Source: Gigaspora rosea (taxonomy: Eukaryota; Glomeromycota; Glomeromycetes; Diversisporales; Gigasporaceae). Taken from it: 64,000 nucleotides of DNA. Numbering within the stretch: the first letter of the stretch is position 1; each line of letters starts with the position of its first letter. The stretch is from assembly GCA_003550325.1 (NCBI GenBank), contig QKWP01000858.1, positions 40,857 through 104,856 of the forward strand, in the 5' to 3' direction. The notes below the pieces were generated by a model. The model was not told the DNA's origin. It saw only the letters and a list, made by a program, of their open reading frames with translations, and did no database searches. Positions 44,729 to 56,943 of this stretch are shown here, in pieces. The position numbers were made by a program, and so were the translations under genes.

Positions 44729-44930
44729 ATTATCAATATCAAGATAATTATAATAAAGATAATCAATATGAATGATAATAAATATGATAATAATAATTAT
44801 CAATATGATTATGAAAATTATCAATACAATAATGAACATTATCAATATGATAGTGAAAGTTATCAATATTATAATAAAAATTATCAATATGATAATGAAT
44901 ATAATAATCAATTGGAAGAGAAGTATATAA
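44729..44930 (+). repeat. Low-complexity repeat coding for NYQYD-type units
   Basis: Imperfect 18-24-bp units (aattatcaatatgat and variants) lie in the tnp2 pseudogene, encoding NYQYDYENYQYNNEHYQYD. A frame shift separates it from the upstream DNYNKDNQYE. This is probably an expanded linker of the transposase. Confidence 0.55.
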
Positions 44931-47900
44931 ATTTATTTACAAATTATTATTTATAATATATTTAATATTTATTTATAATCATTTTTAATTTAATATATTA
45001 GTGCTACAAATTATGTAAATAAAATACTAATAACTGAAAATAAATTTTCTAAAGATTTATTAGATGAAAATGAAATTTATAATCAAATAAATTGAAGTAA
45101 TTTATTATTTATTATTTAAAAATAACAAAATTTAATATTTATTTTAGAAAAATTTTTTACATTACTAGATTCTAATAATTTATCACTAGAGATTATATAA
45201 GCTTTACAATTATTATATTTAAAAATAGAAAATCCAGCTGTTATAAATAATTTTTATGAAAGTGTTTTAAAAATTTTTAAGTGTTCTAATGCAAGTTTAT
45301 ATTTAGCAAAAAAAAACTACAGTAGTTAGTAAATTTTGAAGAAACAAAAGTTGAAATGCGTATAAATTCTTGTCTAGCCTTTACTGAAGAATTTATTGAA
45401 AATACAGGATGTCAAATTTGTGGTGAATCATGATATGATAGTAAAGAAAACCCAAAAAAATTTGCTATTTACTTTCCATTAATCCCACGGTTATGCAAAC
45501 CAACTCATGCAATTCAATTAAGATATCATGCTAATTACAAACAAGATAATAAAACTATTTGAGATATTTATGATGGCAAGTTATATAAAGAAATATTAGA
45601 AAAAGAGCTATTATCTGATGATTGCGATATAGTGTTTTTTGCATCATTAGATAGATATCAAATATTGGGTAATTTTAATGATTAATAATAATTTATCACC
45701 AGAAATTCATGTAAAAAAAAAATCTTTAGTAGTAGCAATTATACCAGGTCCAAAATAACCAAAAAATTTTAATACCTTTATGCATCCTCTAATTAATGAA
45801 CTAAAGCAGTTAAAAGGTAAAATAAAATGATTATTATAGATTTATTAATTTTATAATATTACTAATTGAAATAATTTTTAAATTTAGAGAATATTTTATG
45901 TTGGGATCAGTGTTTAAAATCTATATGTGGAATCTGCGGTGCGCAGATTGAAAATTAATTCTGCAAGTAAGATTTTCTTTGAATTTGCGAATTTTATTAT
46001 GTATTATATATATCACACATCTATTTTTTAAATTTTTATTATGTTTACAAAATTATTAAGCTTTTCCGCATATTGAAACAAAATCGAATTTTAAGCACTA
46101 GTTGGGATGCAGTAACAAATAAAAATTTTACTTTATGTGCTTATGTTATTTTTTGATATGGTGACATTCCAGCTATTTCAAAATTAATGTATATAACAGG
46201 ATACAATTCATATATAGGTTGTAGGTTTTGTGATATACAGTACAAGATATTATAAGTGGAGAACCAAATAAAAATTATATTTACTATCCACTTATACCAC
46301 CTTCAGGTCATAAATTGCCAATTTATAATTTAGATAATTTACTACTAAAAACATATGAATCTTATCTTAAAAAAATGAAAATCAAGTATCTGATACAGGG
46401 TGAAAATGATGTGCTTCAGAAACAGGTAAATTTATTTAAACTTATTTTAATAAATATATATTTAAAACAAGATTAATAAAAATTATATAGGAGTAAATGG
46501 TTGAAGTATTCTCCTTGAACTTAAAGCAACCAAGTTTCCTAGATCTTTTCTACTAGATATAATGCATCCTCTTTTTGAAGGAGTATCTTTTTGAATGTAT
46601 AAACATTGGAATGGAACTTTTTTCAAATCCAGAACTAAATAATGCTGAGACTGAACATCATATTATGCCAAAACGGATTTAGAAAAAAATTGGAGAAATT
46701 ATGAATAAAAATAAAAATAATAAAACAATACCCTCTGAATTTGGTTGTTTGCCAACTAATATTTATCGATATTCAAATAGTTTTAAAGCTGAAGAGTGGA
46801 CTAATTGGATATGTTTATATTCTTTACCTCTTTTAGTAAATTATCTAAAAAATTCAAGATTAGAAATTATAATAATAAAGTAAGTTTAAAATTATTTATA
46901 TTACTAATTAATATTATTATATAATTAATTGTAATATTATTTAGATTACTAAATGGTTGGGCAGCTTATGTTTTAGCATGTCATATATGTATTAAGTATA
47001 CAATTACTCAAAATGAACTAGCTAATATTGGCAAATCCTTTCAAGAATTTTGGAAAAGCTATAAATATAATTAAATTTTTCATTTTAACAAATTTAAAAA
47101 AGTACTCAAATAAATTCTTTCTAATTTTAGAGATTATGCCAAAAAAGATATCTCACGTTTGCCAGTATTCAAAATGGTATTTCATCATTTGCTTTATATT
47201 CAGGAGTCTATAAAAGATTGTGGCCCTTGTTGGACTTTCTGGCAGTATCTAATTGAATGTTTGTGTGAAATGCTACAACCTATGGTGTGCTCTTGCTTGT
47301 ATCCCTATAAAAATCTTGTTAATAGTATAATTATAATGGAAAGGTTTAATTATCTTAAATATTTACCAAAGTTTTCGTGATCAAATTTTTCCTCTGATAA
47401 TCAAGTTTTTGCATTAGATAATAAGGTAGAAGAATTGTGGCACTTATCAACAAATTATAAAATTGAATTGGGATCGTGAAATAACACATTTACATCAGTT
47501 TTATCGATCAAATAATCAATTTCAAATGGATGAAGTAAGTACCGCTTGTAAAATTTTATAAAATTGCCTACAAAACTAATATTTATTTATAGTTAAATGA
47601 TTATGGTAGAAGATTTGCATGGCTCCGAACAAAAGATGGATATATGATTGGATCTGTATTAATACAAGTTGGTAGCAAATCATATAACAATTCATGTATT
47701 AAGGTTTTAAATATTTTATACAATATAAACTACTTTACTTTTATATATTTTAGATACTAATTTAATGTATAATATTTAGTATGAATTAGAAGTTCAAAAT
47801 CAGAAAGAATCATATGAATTGGGTACATTTTATGGTTGTGTACTTTATTATTTGGTTCATGAATATGCTGGGACAAAATATATGTTAGCATATGTACATA

Positions 47901-48009
47901 ATGCTCAAAATGTAAACAACCAATTATATAATTTAAAAACATTTGCTGGATTTGGTATGAAAGAGTTTATTCCTGTTCAGCAATTAGAAAATGTGTAGGC
48001 TTTTTTCAG

Positions 48010-48127
48010 TTAAATAATCTTTATTTTATTATCGAAAAACCTAAAGAATTTACTGAAAAATAACTCATTTAAATAATCTTTATTATTTTATCAAAAAACC
48101 TAAAGAATTTACTGAAAAATAACTCAT
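48010..48127. repeat. 59-bp tandem duplication
   Basis: The unit ttaaataatctttattttat ... gaatttactgaaaaataact occurs twice in a row at 48010 and 48069, with very few differences, in the 3' part of the tnp2 pseudogene. Confidence 0.75.
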
Positions 48128-48313
48128 TTATAAGATAGCATTTTCTGTACTTCTTGTATCATTTTTTTTTTAGGAGATACATGTGGTAATAATTTAAGCT
48201 CAAATTCAAATAATAATATAATAAGTAAAAATGATATATATTATTCTCATTTATAAGAAAATTTTTCAGATATAGCAAAAACAAATTTGTCTTTTGTTAT
48301 TTATCTAATATAG

Positions 48314-49015
48314 TATACATGATTTTACCTGTGTTTTTTTATACTGATTTCCGATGTGTACAAATATTTAGTGAAGTTCATGATTTTATTTTTACATGCT
48401 GGTTCCGTGTCTATTCCGTGTGTGTCCGTATATCTCCATGTTTTGCTACATGAATTTACATATCTTTGCGTGTGCCCTTTTCTTATAGGGATAGATAATA
48501 CGTATACATATATAATTAGATATCCTTATCCATGTTTAGAAACAAAAAGCTACATAGCTCTGTGCTTTTATGTATTTCCAAACGTATTTTAGATGGCTGT
48601 AAATCATAAACTTCGTTCCATTAGCTTCTGCTACGTATATTGTGATTTCAGACCTGCTGAGGCACACCAAGCACGCAAGATGATCTTATTTTAGAGGCTT
48701 AATTTCAGTCAGATGCAACATGCAGGTTTAAATAGCAATTCTAGACGGTAGCAACTTCAAAGAAATGACTTGCATATTATTATTTAAATTAAAAGATATG
48801 CCCACACAATTCTCAATTCGTGAAATTTGGGTTGTGCGTTCACCCTTTTGCTTTACTCGCACCATCATATTTACTCTTCTGTATACCATGAATTATGTTT
48901 TTAATATTAACGGACTAATAGTTTATAGTAATGATTATAGCAACGCATTTTTTTACCATATAAATACTAATAAGAGCGATCATATTTCACGCAAAAATTA
49001 GTGTTTAATTGGCCC
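48314..49015. other. Intergenic DNA, nothing recognised
   Basis: Short frames (48356-48592, 48765-49001) have no recognisable domain. No repeats were identified. Confidence 0.3.
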
Positions 49016-49600
49016 CACCAGGAGTCTAGACACGTTTGCAGTAACGTGACTATCACGTGGTGTGGCGTCTTCGGATTAACTTTTTGGCTTTATTGTTAAG
49101 GTTAGGGTTAGGGTCATGTAGATAGCCTTAGAAGGTCCCTATATATATGTAAAATCGCGTTCCGGACATTGTTATGTGGTTTTTAAGGCCGATTTAAACA
49201 CTATTTTTCGAGTATTTTCGCTCTTTTCTCTTTTTTTCTTCTTGTACACGTGATGTCGGACTGATCCGGAATAGGGTGTCCAGGATTATGCGATGCGTTA
49301 GGATAAATTATGCGATGCGATGCGATCGAGGTCAATTTTGAGTTCATTGATTTTCTACGTCGTTAGCCGGGCGATTTTCGACACACCCATCTGCCAATCA
49401 ATCCACCCACATGATCATTATGCCTTTTTGTTCAATTATGCGAAGCATATGCGATGCGAAAAAATGGTTAATTATGCGCATAATTTCGCATCGCATAATC
49501 CTGGACACCCTAGTCCGGAACAATCAAAATTTACGTTCTCCGATTGGTTAATTCTCATGCGCCACGTCACGTTACTGCAAAAGTGTCTAGACCCCTGGTG
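49016..49600. mobile_element. Terminal-inverted-repeat element with a MITE nested inside
   Basis: The ends are inverted: left caccaggagtctagacacgt with ttgcagtaacgtgac, right complement caccaggggtctagacactt with ttgcagtaacgtgac. A second inverted block lies further in (attaac with ccgatt). Without the nested MITE it is about 350 bp and has no ORF. No convincing target duplication was found, so family is open. It contains aaggttagggttagggtcat at 49098-49117, two telomere-like units, probably by chance. Confidence 0.65.
49274..49510. mobile_element. 237-bp MITE with TA duplication, nested
   Basis: It begins GGGTGTCCAGGATTATGCGA and ends in the complement (TCGCATAATCCTGGACACCC), flanked by TA at 49272-49273 and 49511-49512. 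Subterminal atgcgatgcg motifs are repeated several times. A similar end, atcctagacaccctgg, stands alone at about 60687. It is Tc1/mariner-like by target site. Confidence 0.78.
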
Positions 49601-49732
49601 CGGTTTGATAATTCGTATCTTATACAAATTTAGAAGTGCAAGCCACATGTAGAGGTATTACCCGTACAGGTCACGGGTTGAAAATTCACCTGAGCTGGGT
49701 CAAACGTGTAAGGATTTAAAACAGGCAAAACT

Positions 49733-50195
49733 TACTAAAACTAGAGATGGGTTTACCAGTGGTTCATTTTGGAATTTATGTGATAAGCAAACACATCTTG
49801 CTGTAGTTATGAAGGTTAAAGGTACTGATGAAATTCTTGGTGGATATAATCCTGTCAGATGGGATAAACCATCTATATTTAATGTATTTAGTAAGAATTG
49901 CAATGATAGCTTTACTTTTTCTTTGAGGAATGGTATTATTCAAAATTCTGGTTTGAGCCGTATAAAAGAACCAGAAAAGGCAATTCGCTGTAACAGTTCT
50001 TACGGAGCAATTGTTGGGTTTGATCCGTATTACCTCGCTATGAGAAATAATTTTAATCAAGATAAAGGTTGTTTTTGTAAGATAAGTTCTGTATATGAAA
50101 AACCAATTAGAAATGTATCTACTTATAGCGAAAATGGGACGTCATATTTTTTCAGTAGAGGAATATGAAATATTTCAAATTAATAAAAAAATCCT
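49733..50195 (+). pseudogene. TLDc domain, 5'-truncated copy
   Basis: It reads TRDGFTSGSFWNLCDKQTHL, MKVKGTDEILGGYNPVRWDK, NCNDSFTFSLRNGIIQNSGL, SSYGAIVGFDPYYLAMRNN, CFCKISSVYEKPIRNVSTYS. This is the TLDc domain (G-F-x-x-x-x-F, GGYNP, FSL). The BTB and BACK parts are missing. A one-base shift near 50150 turns SVEEYEIFQINKK into FFSRGI. It is paralogous to the end of 57369-58916, and the 3' flanks of the two are similar for about 0.5 kb (excluding the tandem array), so a segment was duplicated. TLDc proteins act in oxidative stress or with the V-ATPase in other eukaryotes; BTB-TLDc function in these fungi is unknown. Confidence 0.78.
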
Positions 50196-52295
50196 AAATG
50201 ATTTATATCAATTAATTTCCAAAATAAACGGCTGCACAAGATAAGAAATTATAAGAGTGATGATTCCCACTTGAATGATTACAAATAAACACGCCCTACA
50301 ATAACTTACCAGAATGCTTCTTTTCTTAAATTGAGGAAAAAACATTTACGCTTATATAAAGTTTTGTTTGAATATCTTTTCCTGTTGAGTGCGTTTTTCT
50401 AATTTTATTAACTTTTTTTATAAAATTTTTATTTAAAAAATATATTTAATAATTTATATAAAAATTTTAGGCTGACTTCTTGAATAAAGGATTTCTCATA
50501 AAGAAATTTAAAAAATATCTTAAAGTTATGATTAATTAATAAAGTAAATAAGTAATATAAAATAAGCAGTATTCAATCTTTTATATATATATATATTCAC
50601 TTACAGGGAAAAGCAAGCCACGAAAAGTAAAATTGTTAGTCAAGCATTAATAACATTTAAAATTTTATGACCTGACAAACTTTGTTTGAAATCGAATTCT
50701 TGTCATGAACTTATTAGAATTATAAGGCAAAATGTCATTTGCAATAAGAAATTTTCTTTATGGTTTACTAGAGTATAAGGTATATTCCTAGAATTTAAAG
50801 TCAATTCTAAAATTTAAAGTGGGGATATGACTTGGCACATCGAATCGAGTTCGAAATCGATTTTGCGAATAAAATTTCTGTGATCTGTAATTTTTAACTT
50901 TTTAATATAAATAACCTTGATATAACGTTCTTAATTAATATGATTTAAAATGAAAAACTAAATATTATAAATTAAAATAAAATAATAAAAAGTTTTTAAT
51001 TAAATATGAAAGCATGACATTTTTTGAAAGTATGTTTTTAATTAAATGAAGTTATTTGATTTATCTTTATTTTTTTTTAATTAAAAGTTTATTGATAACA
51101 GTTTTAATTAAAAGTAAAAAAATAAAAGAAAATTAAAGAGTAGTTCTTTCGATTACGTAGAGTTTATGTGGAAATTTCAAATATATAAATACATCATTTT
51201 TTATTTTTTACTTCAATTATTTCAATTTAAAAATGGACGAAGAAAGCTCAATTTATCAATTTAATGTAACTGAACTTATCTCCACGTTGAATTCAATGAC
51301 TTAATTAGTATTCCCATTATAACTTAGTATTATTACAAAAAATCAGCAGTTTAGGTTCCTCTTAGAACCCTATTGGGAATGATACGTAACGCAAAGTCAA
51401 TTTTTCCATTTAGTCAGTAACAGTACAGTACTAACGATTTGGTATTTTGTATCAAATCTGGGAGACAATCAAAGAGCGGAAAGACAGTAACACGTGTTTG
51501 ACACACTTTTTGGCCGGTCCCTTTAAAAGGTAATTCATTGCATATATAAATTACGTATGCGATGTACAATCTAGACTATATAGCAAATTTGTAATGTATA
51601 ACTTATAAAGTATGTACGTAGAGAACCCCCTAATAGCTATTAAAATTGAGTCCTATCTAAAGTAGTAGAGTATGTAAAACAAAAGTAGTAGCGTAGTGCA
51701 ACTTTAGATCTTTATACTCATACGTATATTTAAAAATCATACCTATCCAACTTATAAGTAGGAAAGATGGCAATACTCATAAGTATAGTAACGATCATAC
51801 TTGTAAGTATAAATATACTTGTGCGACGAAAATTTGAAACGAACATTTCACGTAACACAAGTACTCGTAGGCATAATGTAGCGTGATGGTGATAAATTGG
51901 TGATTAATTAAAAAGTATAAGGTAGTAAAGCGAAGCATAAAAAAATTAATATAGAAAATAAATGATGTAATTATATAGTATAGAATATAAAAGTAAAAAT
52001 AAGTAAAAGGGAAAATCGATGCACATATGATTTTAAGAACTATATATTCAAAAGGTTCCCTTGAATTAAAATTACAGTAAAGAATGTTTAATCCCGCGAC
52101 ATTATAAATGAAGTATAATTGTATATTAAGCATTTCTGCATAAAATTTAATATGCAATATTTTGCAGTTTTTAATAATGCCGATGTATTTTGAATAATCG
52201 TATGATAGTGTATGTGCGTACATTGTACTTAAGACTTTTTTCTTTTAAATAATTGAAAGCTACTACATACTTTTGTTCGTGTTTACTTTCTTGAA
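50196..52295. other. Duplicated 3' flank, then AT-rich DNA
   Basis: From 50196 to about 50700 this matches 58917-60200 (aaataaacggctgcacaaga, gagcattaataacattta); the 167-bp unit occurs once here. At 51233-51304 a short frame, MDEESSIYQFNVTELISTLN, follows a tatataaata box at about 51181 and could be a lone first exon. The 142-codon minus frame at 51795-52223 is very rich in Tyr, Phe and Ile and looks like chance. Confidence 0.4.
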
Positions 52296-52598
52296 ATGGA
52301 CGATCGTTACTTTCAAACTATCGATGATCCTGACCTTCATATTCACGATGATCCTGACCTCTATGTTAACGACGATCCTGACTTTCATATTGTTGATGGG
52401 GTTGAAACTATTTACGAAGAAGATCTAGAATCCTTCGAAAATAAAAGTGTATTGATTTCTTCTAATGATGAGCTTCAAGAGATTGATGATACTATTTCAA
52501 GCGATTTAAATGAAGATATAATAATAACTTATTTTACTAAAGCATTGGCAACAAAGATTATTTATCATACTTTTTTTTTCGCAATCCACTCAATATAA
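52296..52598 (+). CDS. Acidic protein with DDPD repeats, 100 aa or first exon
   Basis: It reads MDDRYFQTIDDPDLHIHDDP, DLYVNDDPDFHIVDGVETIY, EEDLESFENKSVLISSNDEL. An 11-residue unit (DDPDLHIH/YVN/FHIVD) is repeated three times, and coding bias is good until about codon 78, after which composition turns AT-like. That suggests an exon ending near 52530. The N-terminus of the gene at 53429 is also acidic (MDSDLDPNDYNLKTG), so this could be an alternative or duplicated first exon of that family. No domain recognised. Confidence 0.4.
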   Translation: MDDRYFQTIDDPDLHIHDDPDLYVNDDPDFHIVDGVETIYEEDLESFENKSVLISSNDELQEIDDTISSDLNEDIIITYFTKALATKIIYHTFFFAIHSI

Positions 52599-52729
52599 CT
52601 ATCACTATTTTGTCATAAATATCGATTATTTTCCCTTTAATTTTATTTTTACCACTGCATCATGACCCATCGTTAAATCAATCAAAAATTAAAATTTTTT
52701 ATAAATATGACCTGATTAAATTAATTATT

Positions 52730-52945
52730 GTATATCACGTGGACAAGCCACCCTTATGACCGATAGTTTATAAAATAGTATACAAACTAGTATAATCGGC
52801 TTAAATTTTTTTATACTATATGTATATTATACGCTTTGTATATCACGTGGACAAGCCACCCTTATGACCGATAGTTTATAAAATAGTATACAAACTAGTA
52901 TAATCGGCTTAAATTTTTTTATACTATATGTATATTATACGCTTT
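52730..52945. repeat. 108-bp perfect tandem duplication
   Basis: gtatatcacgtggacaagcc ... gtatattatacgctt occurs at 52730 and again at 52838 without visible differences. Shorter pieces of its end (tatgtatattatacgctttt) recur at about 52972 and 53020. The duplication is recent. Confidence 0.8.
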
Positions 52946-53428
52946 TCTTAAAAAAAAAAATTTAGTATACATATATGTATATTATACGCTTTTTTTAAAA
53001 AAAATTACATACATATATGTATACTATACGCTTTTCTTTTTTTATTAGCATACGCAACGTCTTTTGTGCCATTAACCTTACGATTATAAACAACACCTAG
53101 TTTATTAAAATTATGTAATGTACGACTGATAAATTATGTACGTATGTACTTAATTGATAAAATATGTATGAATTGTATAAGATTCTATCAATTGGGCGGT
53201 GTTAAGAAAAAATTGTTATCGGGATTTTAAACTTACAATTTGCCGGACATGATCCATAATAAATTGTATATACAGAGTCCGATAACAATAGCAATAATGA
53301 TAAATTTTGAATCCAATAGAACTTATGATAACGATAATGATGCATAAGACATACACATTTATATATTTCGATAATAACAATTTGATTTTCTCCTCTTTCG
53401 TTTTTTTAAATAATTATTTAATTGCACA

Positions 53429-56400
53429 ATGGATTCCGATTTGGATCCAAATGATTATAATTTAAAAACTGGAGTTACGGAGGAGTTTTCTGACTTTGAC
53501 ATTGACGAATATAATGAAGCATGGTTTAACGAAGATTGGGATTCAGATATAGTAATTAAATTTATATACTACAGTATATATATTAAAACTTTATTCAGTA
53601 ATATTTATATATAGTTTAATTCTTAGAGTGATTTAAGCAAAATTCAAGATTTACAAGAAGTTGCATGTTTTACAAAAAAATTGCATGTAAATCAAATTAT
53701 TCATACTGCATTACCTGTAGAATATCCTGCAACATCCGAAGACGGAGTTGCAACTATTTATAATGTAAATGGCTGGGACTATTATATGGATGCATTTAAT
53801 AATGTAAATTATTTTTTTTTTTTTAAATTATTTAATTTTATAATACATTATATATTTAAATTTTTTATTATTTTTATAAGATTCAATATTCAATTAATGG
53901 TCGTGGTGGTGCTACTATTATTCAAGATTGCCCTTTTTTAGAAATATTTCTGCTAAAAAGGATGAGCTGCGATGTCAAGGAATCAAATATTGCGAATATA
54001 GTGATTCTACTTATATTAATACATCGCATAATAATGTTGATGTTGACTCAGATCTTTATCGTCAAATAGTTGTTGACCGAGAAATAAACAATAAAAAAAT
54101 AAAAACATATACGTAAGTTTATTTTAATTTGTTGGTTTTTTTTATATAATTATAATATAAATTAATTTATTTTTTTCAGAATATATTTAGCGGCAATAGA
54201 ATCCAAATGCAAATTTCAACGTAATGGAGTTTTTTGTTCTGGTAGTGCTAAACTTGGAAAAATTGTAAATCATTCAGTAAATATAACATCATATTTTATT
54301 GGATCTACTGCATATCAGCAAAATGACAAGTGGCACCGTTTTATTAAAATTAATTCAGATGAAATTGACTTAACATTATTAAAAAAATTATTTATGGGTG
54401 AACAAATTGATGATAATGATCAAATTAATTGTACTTCTGTTATTTCACGAAGCTGTAAACGAAACCAATATGGTAAATTTTAATTTTATATTTTACTATT
54501 TTACTATATTATATATTTAAAATCAATTTTAATTTATTTTTAGAAATTCCTCATATTAAAAATGGACAAGTTACTCGAGGAAATATTATTGAAAAACCAT
54601 GTTCTGTGCGTTTTATTAAAATTATTCTACTTGATATATCAAGTTGCCCTTATGTTGCACTTATTTGTATTGGAACCCATGAACATTTACCACCGCCACC
54701 AGAAAAAGTACCTGCAAATATAGATGGGGTGAAATTACTCTTCATAATAAGATGTTTTTGTTGAAATTGTTGAAATTACTTGATGGTGAAATTGGTGAAA
54801 TTAGTTTTTCAATATTAAAAATTAATTTAAATTATGTCAAAAATTAATTAAAACTAAGATAAATCAAATACAATAATTGTTTTAGGTTTAATTTATAAAT
54901 ATATTAAAAATGTTGAAATTATTGTTGAAATTATTGTTGAAATTAAAAAAATTGAAATGAATTTCACCCCAACTATACCTGCAAATATAAAAAATTCATT
55001 ACAAAATTTGATTAAGCAAGCAATTAATAATAATGAAACTGTTCATTTACTGCGGGTAATAATTAATTATTATAATTTAATTATATTTAATTTTAATTAT
55101 TTTTGACTTAATTTTAATTTAAATTTAATTTTATAATTAATTTTATTTTAAGAAAACCTTATTAAAGCTTCATTTAATACTGAGATACTAAATCAAATTC
55201 ATGCTTCGCTTAATAATGCTGATCGATTACGATATTTAATTAACAAAGCTTATAAAGAATTATATCCATTTGGACAAAGTATTATGGGTGTGAGGTATAA
55301 TGTATCACAAAAAATTAATAATTTACATGAATATGTTCAAAAAATTGGTATATACATATATTATTATTATTTATTATTTAATAATTTTTATATAATTTTT
55401 TACTAATAAATTTTTTTAGAATTTTTTCAAAAAGGCCAAATTATAATTATTTGCATTTTACCAAAATTAGCTCATATTTTGCAAAAATTGGCCTTTTTTC
55501 AAATTGATCTTAGTTATAAGAGAGTTAAAGAATCTATTAATGAATTTGAATGTAATTCTTATAACAAAGAGCATAAATTATGTAAGTTTATATTTAAATT
55601 ATTATAAATAAATATTCATTAATTTTCAAATTACTATATATATTTAAAGTTATGTCTTATTGCCGGATTTTTACAAATGTATTTACTGCAGAAGGATATA
55701 AACGATTATTCCAAACTTTATTTCAAGTAATTAAAGAAATTACAGGTGAATATGTTAAATTTCATCATATTCATAATGAGGGATGGGCTTGTATTTTAGC
55801 AGATTTAGATCTTGCACAAGCAAAAGGATTAGGATTAGCTATAGAAGAAATTGATAATTAAAAAAATTGGGATATACATCTTTTACATATATTCAAATCA
55901 TGCTTGATTCATTACAATCAGTAAATAAAAATTAAATTTTAATTTATATTAATAATAATAATATATATTAATTAATATATCTATTTATAGAAATATTCAA
56001 AATAAAAATTTTACTACATTTGCAAAAAACTTAATGTATTCGATTCCACATTGTGAAGATGAAGCAACTGTATTTAATATTTTTAATCAGTTATCAGATC
56101 TAGATGAAGAGAAAATACAAGGTATTGATTTATTTTATATATATTGATATATAATAAAATATAATTTATTTATTAATTGATGTTTATTTTAGAAGGGTTG
56201 ATTATTATTGTACTCCTTATATAATTAGCTCTTTGAATTATCATTGTTCAAAAATTGATCATATTACTTGGACCGAAGCTGGAAACAATACAAATGCTTC
56301 TGAAGCAGCTCATGCTTATGCAAATCGTTCTGGAAAACAACTAAAATTACTTTCAGCTATTAATCGGTATATAATTTAATTGTGTATATATTTTTATTTA

Positions 56401-56943
56401 ATTTATTAAATGATTTTAATTTTGTTATATATAAATACAGAGGTAGAAAACTAGATGAAACTACTGTTAGTCGAATGCAAATACACATGAAGTTTAATGT
56501 TCCAGTTACTCATCGTGATAATGGGGAAATTAAGCGTAAGGCAGTTGCAATGACCCGTAAATCAGCAGCTACAACACATAAAAGTATGTATATAATATTT
56601 ATTAAAATTCAATATAAATTTATTTATTAATTTATTATTTTAATTGTTAATAGAAAATAAGTTACAGGCGAAAAAAAATTTATCGAAAAAGTCTAAAAGT
56701 AAAATTATAACTATTTCCGATTCTGAAACAGAAGCAACCTCAAGTAAAAAACCTAAAATTAAATCAGAATCGAATGATTTGCATGAATTAGAAATTGAGG
56801 AGCGAAAAATAATGATTAAAGAACGTGCTGTCGCTATCCGTGAGAAAGAAATAGATATTCGAAAAAAAGAAGCTGAAATAGAGGCTTTAGAATTAGCCAA
56901 TAAAAAAATGAGAAATGACTTAGAACATGCTAAGCAAACATAA
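53429..56943 (+). pseudogene. Multi-exon hypothetical protein with MULE-like (DDE) core, lightly broken
   Basis: Clear exons joined by GT-AG introns of 65-100 bp: 53429-53551, 53627-53803, 53881-54112, 54180-54472, 54544 onward, and at least six more to TAA at 56943. The N-terminus is acidic. A Cys/His-rich region follows (IIQDCPFL, ELRCQGIKYCEYSD, AAIESKCKFQRNGVFCSGSA, SSCPYVALICIGTHEHLPPP), resembling FLYWCH/GCM-like zinc modules. The core has QIIIICILPKLAHILQ, FFQIDLSYKRV (Asp), FHHIHNEGWACILADLDLAQ (Asp), AKGLGLAIEEID, WDIHLLHIFKSC, then TEAGNNTNASEAAHAYANRS, and a coiled coil ending AIREKEIDIRKKEAEIEALE. Layout resembles a MULE transposase, but no terminal repeats were seen. Breaks: one-base shifts near 53935 and 56200, a TAA at 55859, and a MITE at 54719. 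Confidence 0.65.
54719..54977. mobile_element. 259-bp MITE inserted in an exon
   Basis: The ends are inverted, TATAGATGGGGTGAAATTAC on the left and AATTTCACCCCAACTATA on the right. They are flanked by CCTGCAAA at 54711-54718 and 54978-54985 (8 bp, possibly up to 10), a hAT- or MULE-like target duplication. Removing it with one target copy restores EKVPANIKNSLQNLIKQ in frame. Internally it has several gttgaaatta repeats and no ORF. Confidence 0.8.

Larger units (their letters stand above)
43641..48313 (+). pseudogene. tnp2-type (CACTA-like) transposase, many exons, broken
   Basis: It starts MDSKFIICQHPKCIQKNTNG, a Cys-rich start usual in fungal tnp2 proteins. Key parts downstream: TGCQICGES then YDSKENPKKFAIYFPLIPR near 45400-45480; DIYDGKLYKEIL near 45570; YGDIPAISKLMYITGYNSYI and GCRFCDIQ near 46160-46240; SILLELKATKFPRSFLLDIM with HPLFEGV near 46500-46590; MYKHWNGTFF; and EFGCLPTNIYRYSNSFKAEE, WTNWICLYSLPLLVNYL near 46740. 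This is the conserved run of the tnp2 domain. Introns with GT...AG borders are recognisable, for example 46425-46491. Several TGA, TAA and TAG codons and frameshifts interrupt it, and a MITE is inserted at 43799. The last readable exon is near 48173-48313. Confidence 0.8.

Noticed and set aside
44723..44956. A 77-codon Tyr/Asn-rich frame as an independent gene.
   Set aside because: It lies within the tnp2 pseudogene and is an expanded low-complexity linker in a shifted frame.
45370..46620. Several in-frame TGA codons in the tnp2 gene looked like Trp codons, as in a mitochondrial or mollicute genetic code.
   Set aside because: TGG is also used for Trp in the same gene, TAA and TAG stops occur too, and at several of the TGA sites the family has Arg or Gly rather than Trp. 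Ordinary decay explains it.
49098..49117. Telomere-like ttagggttaggg.
   Set aside because: Only two units, inside a MITE-like element and far from any sequence end.
51795..52223. A 142-codon frame on the minus strand.
   Set aside because: Composition is dominated by Tyr, Phe, Ile and Leu as expected from AT-rich DNA, with no domain and no relatives that I recognise.
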